Source: Asterella californica (Eukaryota > Streptophyta > Marchantiopsida > Marchantiales > Aytoniaceae). Taken from it: a DNA stretch of 64,000 nt. Positions 1-11,685 of the stretch are shown here, one piece after another. How positions within the stretch are numbered: the stretch's first letter is position 1; every line of letters begins with the position of its first letter. The stretch is taken from contig JAYKYS010000002.1 in NCBI GenBank assembly GCA_036924285.1, positions 38,610,501 to 38,674,500 of the forward strand, in the 5' to 3' direction. The position numbers and the translations under genes were made by a program. The notes under the pieces were generated by a model, which saw only the letters and a program-made list of their open reading frames with translations, did not search any database and was not told the origin of the DNA.

Positions 1-1152
1 CTCGGATGTTGGAGTTGTGACCTTGACCCTGATAGACCCACTAGTGACTACTGGAAATCTGATACGGAGGATGATCAGAGTGTCTTAGAAGTAGATACCG
101 GAAATTCTTACGATCAAGAATCCTTGTCTGAGGACGAAGGATTTGATCGAGATGAATCATTACATCAGCTTAGTGCTATTGACTTGTTGCCTCGACCAGC
201 AGTGGAGAAAGATCATGACAAAGAAGAGTTGAGTGAGGCAGAGATTGTGAAAAGATTCTCTACCCTGAAGTTTGGTATCAATGTTACTCAGGAGGAGAAA
301 AGTAGATTCTTAGATATATTTCAAAAATATATCCATGTGTTTGCTTTCAACTACAAGGATTTGAAGGAGGTGACTCTCGAGACTCATCGAATCGAATTGG
401 AGGAAAACGCAAGACCAGTTCGACAGAAGCAGAGAAGGGTCAATCCTACAACGGCAATGATGGTCAAGGAAGATATAGACAAGTTGAAGGAGGCGAGTTT
501 CATCTATGAGGTGGAGAACTCAGAATGGGTTTCACCCATTGTGATTGTCAAGAAGAAGAATGGTAAGCTGCGAGTGTGCATAGACTATAAGAAGTTGAAT
601 GCAGTTACCAAGAAGGATTACTATCCTCTATCATTTATAGATGAGATTTTGGAGGAAGTTGCTGGTCATGAGTGGTACAGCTTTGGTGATGGTTATAGTG
701 GATATAACCAGATCAAGATAGCACAGGAGTACCAACAGTTGACTACTTTCACTACTCCTTTGGGAACATTTGCATTTCGGGTGATGCCATTCGGATTGTG
801 TAATGCTCCGACCACGTTTCAGAGGTTCATGAACAAGGTGTTTGAACCATTCATAGGAAAGTTTGTCCGTGATTTTATTGACGATTTTTGCGTGTACGGA
901 CGAAAGGAGGATCACTTTGATCATGTGATCAAAGTTTTGCAGCGGTTGGAGCAAGCCAACGCTTCTCTAAATCCAGAGAAGTGCATCTTTGGTTGCGAAG
1001 AAGGTCTGCTGTTAGGGCACATCATTTCCAAGAATGGGATTGCGGTAGATCTTGAGAAGGTGAAGAAGATTGTGGATCTTTCATTTCCGATCAACTTAAC
1101 ATGGTTGGATATTATCGTAGGTTTGTCTTTTCCTTCTCAAACAAAGCAATAG
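1..1152 (+). pseudogene. pol: RT-A reverse transcriptase (partial pol)
   Basis: The frame is open from base 1 to the stop at 1152 and clearly begins upstream of the window. It holds an acidic linker followed by a complete RT core: the fingers segment with SPIVIVKKKNGKLRVCIDY, then the palm motifs LGTFAFRVMPFGLCNAPTTF and FIDDF. The catalytic YxDD is here FIDD, at about 877-888. Homology to the RT thumb runs to about 1110, where the frame shifts to the third frame and continues as RNase H. The tail of this frame after about 1100 is therefore a frameshift artefact. It would copy the element RNA into cDNA. Confidence 0.9.
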
Positions 1153-1583
1153 CTTTGACTATGTATATGAAGAAGAGAGTTGATTTTGACTTGATAGTGC
1201 ATGATCAGAAGACAAAGGAAGCATTTGAGGAGCTGAAAAAGACATTAGTGATAGCTCCTATACTTGCTAAACCTGAGTGGAGTAAAGCATTTATTCTGTA
1301 TACGGATGCCTCCAATGTAGCAATCGGATGTACATTAAGTCAGTTAGATGGAGATGGGCATGATCATCCTATAGCTTATGCTAGTAGGCAGATGGTTCCA
1401 ACGGAGAAGGATTACTCCGTGACTGAACGAGAAGGATTAGAGGTGATCTTTGGATTGAAGAAATTTCGACACTACTTGCTAGGAGGGAAAGTTTTCATAG
1501 TTACAGATCACAAGGCTTTAAAGTATATCTTTAATAAGCCTAATGCCGAAGGTCGTATTGCTCGTTGGAATACGATTATATGA
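1101..1583 (+). pseudogene. pol: RT-A RNase H domain
   Basis: This continues the RT-A pol in another frame after a frameshift near 1110. The start still holds the RT/RNase H connection (YYRRFV). It is followed by a Ty3-type RNase H: LYTDASNVAIG with the first catalytic Asp, a Glu in VTEREGLEVIF, and the motif TDHKALKYI near 1505-1530. The domain degrades the RNA strand of the RNA-DNA hybrid. A second frameshift near 1570 moves the reading into the integrase frame. The length and order are normal for Ty3 elements, and only the frame breaks are unusual. Confidence 0.85.
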
Positions 1584-2515
1584 TCGAAGATAGACCAGGG
1601 AAAAAACATGCGAATGTTGATCTTTTGTCGAGGGCTTATGATGATGAGGGAGAAGAACGGTTTGATGATTCATTTCCAGACGAGCATCTGATGACCATCA
1701 CAAGCATTGAGGATATAACGGACGAGTACAAGGAAATCTGGAGTTTCCTTGCAGATGGCTCTTTTCTAGAAGGTATGCATACCCGAGAACGTAACGCGTT
1801 GATCAAGAGATGCAAACTTTACACCATGGTGGAGGGAATTCTATTTCATCAAGGAGCAGATGGATTACTAAGGAGAGCAGTTGGTCAGAAGGAGACGTTC
1901 AAGCTGATGTACGAGTTTCACGATGGCACTGTTTGCGGAGGTCACTTTGCTGGTAAGATAACAGCTTTCAAGATTTTGGATGCGGGTTATCACTGGAGAG
2001 GGATTTTCAAGGAGTGTTTAGACTATTGCAAAACTTGCGACGTATGTCAAGCATTTGCTCTGAAGTCTACTATGACACCTCCGTTAAGATCAATTCCGAT
2101 ATTAGGACCATTTGAGAAGTGGGGTATTGACTTTGTAGGTCCTCTTAATAAGACATCTCGAGGCAATAGATACATTGTAGTCGTCACTGACTATTGTATC
2201 AAGTGGATAGAGGCTAGACCTTTGAAGGAGACTAATGAAACAAAAGTCGGTAGATTCCTATGGCAGAGGATCATCACCAGATTTGGATGTCCGTTAGAGT
2301 TGGTCTCAGATAGAGGAGGAGAGTTTGTAGGGAGCATGACTACTGCTATGCTACAACACTTTTCTATCAAACCACGAGTAACGACCTCATACAAACCAAA
2401 TGCTAATGGTCTTGCGGAGAAGACCAATCTTACACTTTGTATGATGCTCGCCAAAGATGTTGGTGTTGAGACTGCAAAACATACTTGGGATAAGAGGCTA
2501 CATGCCATCTTATGA
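1565..2515 (+). pseudogene. pol: RT-A integrase, zinc-binding and catalytic core
   Basis: The end of the RNase H connection (RPGKKHANVDLLSR) is followed by an HHCC zinc-binding domain, with GGHFAGK and later CKTCDVC. The rve catalytic core follows, with D in WGIDFVGP, D in SDRGGEF and E in NGLAEKTN, so all three acidic residues survive. The enzyme inserts the cDNA into the host genome. A TGA ends the frame at 2513-2515. The next 250 bases are degraded before the C-terminal domain becomes readable in the same frame at 2771. Confidence 0.87.
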
Positions 2516-2770
2516 GAGTATCGAACGACAACAAAGACTTCTACTGGGTACTCCCCATTTCGACTGGTTTATGGAGTGGAGTCCAAGTTGCCGATCCAAT
2601 TTGAATTGGATACTTTTCAAACTATTCAACGAAAGTTGAAGAGGTCGAGAGGAGAAGACGTGGTCAGATCAAGAAGGGAGTAACTCATGGAGTTGGAAGA
2701 GACCCGAGCGGTAGCAATGATCCGAATGGAATGAGCTCAGGCGTATCAAAAGAAGAGTTACGACAAACGG

Positions 2771-3028
2771 TTGGGCAAGAAGGAGATAAAATCTTTTCAA
2801 GTCGGAGATTGGGTTATGTTGTATGATGTTATCAGATTCAAGAGGGCTAGGAAGAAGTTTCTTCCGAGATATTTTGGTCCTTTTGTTATAGATAAGGTGT
2901 GGAGCAACTTCACATATGACCTTCAGGAGTTGGGAGGAAGGAGATTTGATCGGGTCAACCATGACAAGTTGAAGTTATTTCATCGACGAAAGTTCTCTCT
3001 TCACTTCGAAGACGGAGTGAAAATTTAG
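2771..3028 (+). pseudogene. pol: RT-A integrase C-terminal GPY-type domain
   Basis: FQVGDWVMLYD, RYFGPFVIDKVW and a LFHRRKF-like ending are characteristic of the C-terminal integrase region of Ty3/gypsy elements. The stop codon at 3026-3028 directly precedes the polypurine tract. No chromodomain, PHD finger or other targeting module follows, unlike RT-E in this window. The stretch 2516-2770 between this piece and the catalytic core has lost its frame. Confidence 0.8.
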
Positions 3029-3041
3029 TCCGGGGGTAAAA
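3028..3041 (+). other. RT-A polypurine tract
   Basis: The purine-rich run GTCCGGGGGTAAAA lies immediately upstream of the TG that starts the 3' LTR. In LTR retrotransposons this tract primes plus-strand DNA synthesis. Its position between the integrase stop and the LTR is the expected one. Confidence 0.7.
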
Positions 3042-3955
3042 TGTAACGACCTATGTTACACATAAGAAGTTTGTCTATTAGTAAGGTGTTTAGTTATAAC
3101 TAAGTGTTGAGAATGTTTATTTGCTGCCAAAGTACTTTAAGGAGGTATCAAGTTAGTCATGACTAGCTAAAAGTTAGTTATGGTTAAACTTAGCTGTACT
3201 TTTGACAGAATTCAGATATTTGCTAAAGAGTGAGCACTACTATCTTGTCATCTTGTCTAAAAGGTAGAAAGAAGGTGGAAAGTATCCCTATCTCCTTTTT
3301 GACTTGATATTAGTGGTTGGATTAAAGTTGTGGACTTTGTGGGCATTAAAAACAAGAAGAGATTCCACATGTTTCCTTTTTAGTGGGTCCTAGTGTAGAG
3401 GGGGGTTGGAAATTCGAGATTCCTTGAGAATATTCTGGAATCTTTCTAGAAGTTGTTGACTTTAAAGGAATAAGCCCATGTGAAAAGGTAAAAAGCCCAT
3501 GTGATTAATTCTTTTACCTTAAGTAATATCTTAGTAAAACTCGGTAAAAGTAGTTACGGCTGAGTTAGGGGAGGTACCAAAGTAAAAACCTAGAATGTAT
3601 AAATAGAGAAGTAGAGAAGAGCTCCTCATGCTTGTTTTCACATCGTCGTAATGACAACTTGAGTAATATAGAGAGTGTGGGATATTTTTAGCATGTGAGA
3701 ACTTGAGAGACGTCGTTAGAATGGAGGATTTTAGTTGATGAGTTTATGGAAATTTTTAGTTGATAAGTTTGTGGGTGTATGCATGAGTGAACTTAGCATT
3801 TTTTCCTTCAAGATTCATGGTGTGCTTCCATCAAAGCCATCAGAGGTGACCCTTGAGTGAGAGACATGCCCGACATTTGCAGATTCATCGATGACGATCG
3901 TGGTGGTTGAGAGATCGAGGGGGTAGTTGATCGATGGGATCGTGAAGGGTTTACA
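3042..3955 (+). repeat. RT-A 3' LTR
   Basis: The sequence starts TGTAACGACC and ends GGGTTTACA, matching the 5'-TG...CA-3' rule. The boundaries are confirmed by an inverted second copy at 4733-5638 whose homology begins and ends at the same bases. A TATA-like stretch (GTATAAATAG, about 3597-3606) is a candidate promoter within the LTR. The length is 914 bp. Confidence 0.9.
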
Positions 3956-5902
3956 GGTCAGAAGCAGAGAACCGTGAGTACAAGCTGGAGAAGAAGATCC
4001 TAACAATGATCTCTGGGAAGTGGTATGTACATGGAAGCACCACATGCCTCTTTCTGGAAGACAAACAAGAGAGGAACGGATGGAAGGTGGAAGCTTTCCG
4101 AAAGTTGAGAAGGCGTCTTTCTGAAGACGTTGTACCTTCACCTTTTTCCCAAGGGAAAGGTCCAGAAGGTGAGATATCTTGGAGACCAAGACGTGGAGTT
4201 CCTGGAAGTGGTTTGGACAGGAGAAGTCGTCAACTAGGGCGCCTTCTTCCACACATACATCCAAGCCGAGCTAGTGTACTTGGGCATCCCAGCAGGAGGG
4301 CACCTTACTCCCTTCTTTTGTTATCTGTACGTGTTGAAGAGAGACTTGAAGGAAGACCATTTGGTCAAGTATGGACCAGCAGAACAGCGAGAGGTGAAGG
4401 AAGAAACCCTGGAGGAAGAAGACCCGGCATATGTCATGTCTTCCCCTCCCACTTTAGTGCTTCAGATAGGACCGAGCACTCAGCAGAAGACGATCACGAT
4501 GCGGGAAGACGACACCAGCGACACAAAAGACACGTTGCCACTAAGGAGGATGTGACCTAAGAGTGTGTCTCGGAAGAGCACATCCTTCCTTATCATCCAT
4601 TCTAGATCCGAGCTAGATTCACAAGAGGACATGCCGAGCACCCGGATCGCATAGAAGACAGCTTCTGCAACTACAAGGAGTCTTCCAAAGACTCCAAAAG
4701 CAAAGACATGGGTTGATGTACCAACTGCGAACTGTAAACCCTCAGTGGTCTTATCGATCAACTACCCCCTGATCTCTCAACCTCCACGATCATCATCGAT
4801 GAATGTACATCATGTCGAGCATGTCTCTCACTCGGGGGTCATCCTTGATGACTTTGATGGAAGCACACCTTGAACTTGAAGGAAAAAATGCTAAGTTCAC
4901 TCATTCATACACCCATAAACTCATCAACTAGAATTCTCCATAAACTCATCAACTAAAATCTTACATTCTAACGACGTCTCTCAAGTTCTCACATGTTAAA
5001 ATATCACACACTCTCTATATTACTCAAGTTGTCATTACGACGATGTGAAAACAAGGATGAGGAGCTCTTCTCTACTCTCTGTTTATACATTCTAGGTTTT
5101 TACTTTGATACCCTCCTTAACTTAGCCGTAACTATTTTAACTGGGTTTTACTAAGATATTACTTAAGATAAAAGCATTAATCACATGAGCTTATTACCTT
5201 TTCACATGGGCTTATTCCTTCAAAGTCAACAACTTCTAGAAGGATTCTAGAATATTTTCAAAGAATCTCAAATTTCCACGCCCCCTACACTAGGACTCAC
5301 TAAAAAAGAGACATGTGGAATCTCTTCTTGTTTTTAATGCCTACAAAGTCCACAACTTTAATCCCACCACTAATATCAAGTCAAAAAGGAGATAAGGGAT
5401 ACTTTCCACCTCTCTACCATTTAGACAAGATGACAAGATAGTAGTGCTCACTCTTTAGAAAATATCTGAATTCTGCCAAAAGTACAGCTAAGTTTAATCA
5501 TAACTAACTTTAGCTAGTCATGACTAACTTGATACCTCCTTAAAGTACTTGGGCAGCAAATAAATATTCTCAACACTTAGTTATAACTAAATACCTTACT
5601 AATAGATAAACTTTCTATGTGTAACATAGGTCGTTACAGAACAGAGGAAGCGCAACGAAGAGGATTGCTCCAGCGGTGGGAAGAGATCTTCCACCTCGGA
5701 AGACAATGAAGATAGCGTCTTCCCGTGCATAGAAACAGAAGACTATGGTGGTAGAAGAGACATCCATGCCTCTGGAAGACATGGAAGCCACCGTAGGTCA
5801 CTTTGTGGGGATGAACTTGTCTTCTGCAAGAAGAAGGTTGGAAGAGTTCAGCGCCTACTTCAGTTTGGAGATCCAGCCAGCCATGGAGTTGATTGAGAAG
5901 CG
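3956..5902 (+). pseudogene. RT-B LTR fragment with broken LTR-encoded ORF
   Basis: Split by a solo LTR at 4733-5638, this is the plus-strand counterpart of the coding region inside the RT-B LTR at 35168-37510. Matching segments include GSTTCLFLEDKQERNGWKVE (about 4033-4092), AGGHLTPFFCYLYV (about 4292-4332) and, after the solo LTR, MNLSSARRRLEEFSAYF (about 5812-5862). Several frameshifts and a stop separate the pieces. The reading passes from VDVPTAN directly to RGSATKR across the solo LTR, so the host sequence was continuous before that insertion. The fragment is cut on the left by RT-A and on the right at about 5902. Confidence 0.8.
4733..5638 (-). repeat. Solo LTR of the RT-A family
   Basis: This is the reverse complement of the RT-A 3' LTR over its full length, TG to CA, 906 bp. 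It is flanked by the 4-bp direct repeat GAAC at 4729-4732 and 5639-5642. It sits inside the RT-B LTR coding sequence, which reads through on both sides. This is the structure left when the two LTRs of an inserted element recombine and delete the interior. Together with the RT-A LTR it forms a pair of inverted repeats about 0.78 kb apart, which arose from two separate events. Confidence 0.9.
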
Positions 5903-6360
5903 TGTTGTCGTAAGGCGTGAAATATGATCTGGGAATACACGGGGTATCTGGCTGTAGAGAGATACAACTGGATCTACGACATAACCGATGAAAACTTATG
6001 CTCTCGCTATCTAATCTATTAGTCTTTTTTGTAGGTTACTAGCGATCTAACTTGACCCAAGTGCAACACATGTGCATCGCACAAATGACTCGGAGCTCGA
6101 TTCCACTCTAGATAAAGACAAGGCTCATACACGGTACGTGTCTGCTTTAGATCCCAAGCACTTTTCATACAATCTCTCATCAACATCCGCTTCACTACTT
6201 CTTCTCGACAAACTACCTAAATTGTAGACTCTGACCTTCTATTGTTTGCTGATACGAGTTTGCTCAGGAAGATGTCCACAGCAAGGACCGTCTACTACAC
6301 AAGCTTCCCAACGATACAAGACATATCGGCAGCAAACAGCTAGAAACTCGGGGCGTGACA
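5903..6360. repeat. Possible LTR (TG...CA, 458 bp)
   Basis: Homology to the RT-B LTR stops at about 5902. The following 458 bases start TGTTGTCGTAAGG and end GGGGCGTGACA. Read on the minus strand the end becomes TGTCACGCCCCGAG, a start common among plant LTRs. No second copy lies in the window and I find no target duplication, so this is a weak call resting on the terminal bases and the position. Confidence 0.3.
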
Positions 6361-7821
6361 CCGAGGATAACGGTACCTCAGCTTCAACAAGACGTGGCAC
6401 CCCCACTGAGCGTGATCGCCGTACCAATCTCACAATACAGCCTCCTTGTCATCCACACAACACCTCCAAGAAGCACACCTCTCATCTTCAAGTCGTTTTT
6501 TGTTCAACTCCAACCAAGAGATTTAAGCAAAATCTCTCTACGTCTTTCTCGTCTCGCTGCAAACTGAACTTTGACAATCTCGTGCCTTCACCTCGATTAT
6601 CCAATCAGGCTCAAACTTCACAGGACATCCCCTCTGACCCTTCTCTACTACTGTATGAAATTTCAGTCTCAGATCTGAACCCAACTGTCCGCGATGAACC
6701 AAACCACCCGCCTGTGCTAACTTATGAGCTTTACAGATCTCGATTGCCAAAATCCTAGATCTCCACACATTCTCTTACCCAATTGAACTGAAATTTCACA
6801 TGTGACTAGCTGATAAGGCACACTCTCATCCTGGAAAGTTTCACTCAGAGATCCAATCCCATGTGCACGGGGCAACTCAAGCTTTGAATCCAAAGAAAGC
6901 GGTTTTACTCATACCTCTCAACTGTAACAGCCAACTTCAATCGATCATTTCAGGAGCAAATCCAACCCAAATGTAGGATTGTTTTACATCAATACAACCA
7001 GCACGGAGTGAACTACTCGATCCCATTGACAGCTCCTAAAGATCACCTCTCAAACTCCCAGATCACTCCAAAACGTGGCTCGGGGTACCGATTTGACCCC
7101 TTGACTTTCAACGTCCATCACTCTCTCCTCAGAACTCCAAATCGCCCGATCTTTGTCTCCAGAGTGTAGCCCGTCTCGAGAGCTTTCCAACAAGACCACT
7201 CACTCCTCAAATGACCCCCGGGAAGACCTCCAAAACCCTAAAGCCGTCTGCAGATCTGGAATGGAGTTGATTGGTCGAAAATAGACCAATAAGAAAACAG
7301 ATCTGGAAACCTCTTTTGTCCTCTACTTGGTACCCTATAACAACTATAACCTTACTACCCTCTCATGCCTTCAAGGCATCGGCCCCAACCTTAGGTTAAT
7401 TACACTCGTCAAACTATAGAGATCATACTTAACATTTAAGATTCAGTACAAGGTCAAGATGACGACCTGGAACCGATTTACGATGAAAGGTACTACAAAC
7501 GGAAATGGAGAAGCCATCACTTGATTACAGTACTCCTCGTCAAAGTTCCTTGCGATCCACGCACGATGATTGATCTTCCGCCGACAATGACATCGAACAT
7601 CCACCCAGACGTTGAAAGGGATGTTGGCTGGATAATTCAAGTCCATTGGTCCTTGTCAAAGTAAGATGTACACTGTCAAGTCTCAGTCCTCTCCATACGT
7701 CACGATTGGTAAGATCACCGGAGTAGGCGAGTCCATCATCCTCCCCATGAACTCTTCTCCAAAGTAGGCGACGAACCACTGTCAAAAGTGATCGCGGTGG
7801 ATCAAGTGAAGCTTGATATGA
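6361..7821. other. Unassigned non-coding stretch, probably degraded LTR or leader DNA
   Basis: No convincing gene is seen. The minus strand at 7443-7646 has a 67-codon frame with protein-like composition (MDLNYPANIPFNVWVDVR at its start), but I cannot assign it. The part near 7240-7340, with alternating phrases such as 'agaccaataagaaaac' and 'ctacttggtaccc', resembles in style the RT-D LTR at 28510-28590. This suggests old LTR sequence. Confidence 0.4.
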
Positions 7822-8090
7822 AACTCTCCGGAGTAGAAATAGCTTTATTTCAGTGTCAACTGCTTCACTGTTTAAGAAAATATCTCTCTCCTCCTCTCCT
7901 GAGTTTGTCTCAGCTGAAAATTCCAAGGAATTTGATCTCACGACAACCAATCCTTATCAAAAACAATCCCCTTCAAATAAACCGCCCTGTCCGTTCAATT
8001 CTACCTCCAAACCTCAAAACTGTGCAACATATGAGGTTCTTGTCTCCAAAACACTTTCCTGTCTCTCTCACGATCTCCCCTGCTCACTCT

Positions 8091-8300
8091 ATTCAATTCT
8101 GTCCGAAAAATTGATCCTCACTCAGCCTCCAAGCTTCTCAGCGTCTCCTCTCCTCAATCCACTCAATTCTGTCAGAAAAATCAATCCCTGCTCAGCCTCC
8201 AAGCTTCTCAGCGTCTCCTCTCCTCAATCCACTCAATTCTGTCAGAAAAATCAATCCCTGCTCAGCCTCCAAGCTTCTCAGCGTCTCCTCTCCTCAATCC
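8091..8300. repeat. 70-bp tandem repeat, three units, in the LTR
   Basis: Three consecutive 70-bp units with only a few substitutions lie here, each containing CAGCCTCCAAGCTTCTCAGC. The homologous array in the RT-C 3' LTR has four units, so the array has changed in number between copies. Confidence 0.9.
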
Positions 8301-8665
8301 CTAATTTTGCCTTTTTTTCTCCTTCCGTCTCAGTTCTCTCCGGAAACTCTCTTGAAAGTGTCCCCGATCTCCAGCCGCCGCAGGTATTAAACCTAAAAAT
8401 TAAGGCCCCAGCTTAAGCTGCCCCCCTGCTGTCCTTATAAGTGCAATCACTTATCACAAGCAGGACCCTAGCTTAAGCTGCCCCCCTGTTGTCCTTATGC
8501 GTACAAAGCATTTTTTACAAAGTTGACCCCGTCTTAATATAAGTTTCGCAGTTGTCTCTACAAACTCTATCTCTACACTGATAAAGGTTCACATAACCTC
8601 ATTCCCCATCGCAAGCCTACTCGATGATTATTTAACTATTTAGCAAAAGTTTCCTGTGCTCTTGA

Positions 8666-8794
8666 TGCCATCCTGAATATACTACAAGCCATCCAATGTA
8701 GGCCGAAGCCCCTACACTTATGAGGCTGCCCCACAGGGCTTACAGCCCCCCCATATGCGCACCAGGTATCTCCCATAGTATATTCAGGATGGCA
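8666..8794. repeat. 129-bp module with 19-bp perfect inverted termini
   Basis: TGCCATCCTGAATATACTA at 8666-8684 is the exact reverse complement of 8776-8794. The same module is present in the RT-C 3' LTR at 18615-18743. It could be a hairpin in the LTR RNA or an old miniature inverted-repeat element captured by the LTR ancestor. No target duplication is obvious. Confidence 0.75.
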
Positions 8795-9492
8795 TGCGGA
8801 GGCTTAGGCCAGGAAGCCCACGATTAAGAGAGATACCGGTCTCCCGCCCCTAGGTATACAGGACATGGCTGAATACCCAACATAGACTCCCATCCGGGAG
8901 GCCAACACGCCAGAATAGGAACCAGAGGCCAGGAGGGATTGATCCTGAGACCACTTCCCTCCTAGGCAGGCGCCCTATCACTAGGATGGCCTCTAGTTCC
9001 GTTCAAAAAGCTTTTACAGTTTGTACATATGCTTTACTAAGGAAATTTTCCTGTAAAGTCTTTACTAGCCTTTTCTGTGCTAACTTCTCTATACAACTCC
9101 GTTTTTAATGAATAAGGAGTCAAAACTATAGTATTCAGGAACACCTACACACCCACGCTATCAGATTCTGAGTTCGAGTCTTGAGTCAGAATCGACGAAT
9201 TTCCCTCTTTCACATATTTCGTAGCCTAAAACTCGTACTAACTATTGCTTAAAACACTTTCTGTCAAAACTAGAAGCATGAGGTCGCTCTCCTCGTCGAG
9301 CTTTACATCCTGGTGTCTTTCGACTCCCTTAGGGGTGATACTCCAACCCAAGCTAGGGGGCAGCTTGTCAAGCATGGCCCCAGCTTAGCTCCTGCCTAGC
9401 TTGTTAAGCTGCAGGACAGCTTCCTTTACACAATATAGAAAAAAACCTCTTTACATTACTTTTCACTGTACAGACCTATGTACAATACGACA

Positions 9493-11085
9493 ACGGTGAG
9501 ACAAGCTTGGATCCTGCACAACTTCTAACAATCACCGCCACTCAAGAAGAAGATTTCTCATGCACAATTGGGTAAGAATTCGAGGAAACCCACTACTCAG
9601 AAGACACAGACAAAGCTTCTACAATCAAATCTGAAATCAATTCCCCGAGAAGAAGGTACATTGGCTTTTGGAAGCTCACTCCATCCACTTATTGTCTCTA
9701 TTCCTCGACACACCAACCTAGAAACAAGACTACACGATGATGCCATTCTTTGTCTATGTTGTCTACTACTGCTGTCTACATCCTTCGATCTTTTGCTGGG
9801 AGCGGAAGTGCAGACCTACCTTTTGTGTAACCCAACTCTGCTCGTGCAATGTACGTATGTGTGCGTGTGTAGTGTGTGTAAAATCTTACTTTGTGATCGA
9901 TCTTATACTATCGTCTTTGAGTCGTAGGAGGGAGATCCCTTCCAATCCCAACTCACAGCCAAGGAAAATGAGGCGCTGTCAGAAGGCCACCACCTCCAAG
10001 GCATTCGATTCTCTTCTCAGTTTAGAAATGCTTTCCTACTCCTACCATTGCTTCTCCTGCCACATGAGCAATTATCTAAAAATACAAAGAGAGGTGCACT
10101 TTCTCAAAATAGCATAATCTATTTTCTACCAACTTTAATCAGGTCAACTGTCTACTTATCTCTACTGTCTACTCCCGATCGTCAGATGTGATCTCCACTG
10201 AATCCTCACCTACTTGATCTCCTAATTCGGCTTCTGATAAAGTGAGAAGCCCTGCTGGTATCTCTGGTACGACTGAGGTGGCTTCCTCTTCGATGTGGGC
10301 TTCTGGTGTGGCTTCAGAAGACAAAAGAGGTTTTTGGGAAGCTGAGTCCACTTGCGCTTCTTGACTCCTCTGCTCCACCGGTTCGATGCTGGGAGCTGGG
10401 ATGACCTCACAGTGATCGAAGATAGTCACCTCCTCCACTCTAAACACCTGAGAAGACACCTCTGCTTCTTGTCTTCCTTGTCGAGATCCTTGTCAACTGT
10501 TGGTCCTGATGCAGGAGAAGACGTGACTGCATGCGAGAGAAGACCATAAAGAGTCTTCAAGCCCTCGATCGGTCGATCCAGATAGCGAAACATGTCTCCT
10601 TGCAGTCCACTAACTTGTCCTTGGAATAGTTGTCCCACTCACGAGCTAGGGTGAGAAGCTTCATATCCGCAGTGAAGTTGAACTTCTTGCGAAGCGCTTC
10701 TCTCATTTGTGCCATGATCTCCTTGGCTCGAGCTTCTGCTTCTTCCCGCTTCTTCTTCTCTGCTGCGACTTGAGCTTTCGCGGCTTCCTGCAATGCATTC
10801 CAAGTCATCTTCTCTTCTGCGAGACCGGTGAACTTACCCTTGATTCGTAGACCTTCCTGCTCGCGCTGCTGAAGTCGTGTTTGCAACTCCTAGTTGCTCT
10901 TCTGCAGCTGCATCAACTCCTTGGCAGAAGGAGAAGCTTCCGCCTTGGATTTCATTACGATCTTCTCCGTGGTGCGGAGGTTGGCTTCTAGAGCTTCTAC
11001 CTTCTTCTGGACCTCCTCTTGTTGCATCAGGATTCGAAGATCAAACCCAGACTGTAGTGGCTTGTTTTGAGCCATCACGCTGTCG
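9493..11085 (-). pseudogene. RT-B LTR fragment with 3' part of LTR-encoded ORF
   Basis: This stretch has the same orientation as the RT-B LTR and is homologous to about 34420-36215 of it. The coding part (10169-11085, minus strand) matches the coiled-coil half of the LTR-encoded protein. Examples are LRTTEKIVMKSKAEA, ALRKKFNFTADMKLLTLARE and the acidic, Ser/Pro-rich end finishing ITSDDRE. A stop near 10889-10891 and a frameshift near 10560 interrupt it. The 9493-10168 portion corresponds to the non-coding LTR 3' region. It is bounded by the inverted RT-C-type LTR on the left and the RT-C 5' LTR on the right. Confidence 0.8.
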
Positions 11086-11620
11086 TGTTGTGAGACGTCC
11101 CACATGTGAATTCAGTGTAGAACGGGTGTTGTGTTTTCTTTTGTGTTCGGTGAACCTTTTGTGTAGTTCGCATGAGAGAGTATTAGGTGTCATGTTCACA
11201 GAGATCTGGATGTGAGATCGCACGATAACAAGATGTGCCGACTCAATGATCCGTGAACGTTCGCGTGAATGGCTCTTGTTGTCAAACATAGGTATAAGAT
11301 AGTGGATTGGGGGTTTGTGAGGCATTCTTCTTGAGTGGATTTCATGAGTACGTCTTAGTGTCATAAGAGATAAGTGGAGACTACAAGAGTTGTATTTATG
11401 GATGGAGGATTGAATCGAGTTCCAAATCTGCCATTTCCGAACAGATCTATTTGTGTACCTTAGTGCGTGATTGAGTGTTTGTTTTGCAATTGGTGAGCAC
11501 AAGAGGCTGTGTTTTGAGATTTCATCATCTGCAGCGACCTATCTTCCTTTCTGGTCATTTCTCTCTGATCTATCACAGTTAGGAGGTCCGCCCTCCCCAA
11601 GAAAGACTCTCAACCCGACA
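11086..11620 (+). repeat. RT-C left LTR
   Basis: It starts TGTTGTGAGACGTCCCACA, just after RT-B LTR homology ends, and finishes CTCTCAACCCGACA directly before the primer site. Positions 11443-11620 match 19654-19831 of the right LTR closely. The preceding 357 bp do not match the right LTR at all. The left boundary rests on the TG and on the homology edge. Confidence 0.7.
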
Positions 11621-11622
11621 TC

Positions 11623-11640
11623 TGGTGCTTCCACTGAGAG
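11623..11640 (+). other. RT-C primer binding site
   Basis: TGGTGCTTCCACTGAGAG lies two bases after the LTR end, the normal place for the tRNA-binding site. The same sequence follows the RT-G LTR on the minus strand at 56869-56886. It begins TGG, as needed to pair with a CCA tail. I could not match it with confidence to a particular tRNA. Confidence 0.65.
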
Positions 11641-11685
11641 AAATTGGGGTGATTGATTGGAGAATTGACTAGATTGAGAGAGAAA

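Larger units (their letters stand above)
1..3955 (+). mobile_element. RT-A: 3' half of a Ty3/gypsy retrotransposon
   Basis: The window opens inside this element. Going 3' it carries reverse transcriptase, RNase H, an integrase and a GPY-type C-terminal region, followed by a purine-rich tract and a 914-bp LTR. The RT-RNase H-integrase order is that of Ty3/gypsy. The coding frame is broken at least twice, so this copy is dead. Its 3' flank is RT-B LTR coding sequence, so RT-A was inserted into an RT-B LTR. The 5' LTR, gag and protease lie outside the window, so the target duplication cannot be checked. No chromodomain is visible after the GPY region. Confidence 0.9.
7822..9492 (-). repeat. RT-C-type LTR, inverted copy
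   Basis: This is the reverse complement of positions 17917-19653 of the RT-C 3' LTR. Its right edge ends ...TACAATACGACA, which on the minus strand gives TGTCGTATTGTACATAGG against TGTTGTATTGTACATAGG in RT-C. Homology on the left stops at about 7822, exactly where the RT-C 3' LTR becomes similar to the RT-C 5' LTR instead. This copy thus lacks the last 178 bp found in RT-C. It contains three 70-bp tandem units and a 129-bp inverted-repeat module. Long open frames crossing it are not genes. Confidence 0.85.

Noticed and set aside
3042..5638. Inverted LTR pair as ends of one foldback element
   Set aside because: The second LTR has its own 4-bp target duplication and interrupts a readable coding sequence, so the two are separate events.
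8091..8300. CRISPR-like array
   Set aside because: The 70-bp units are head-to-tail with no spacers and lie inside a retrotransposon LTR.
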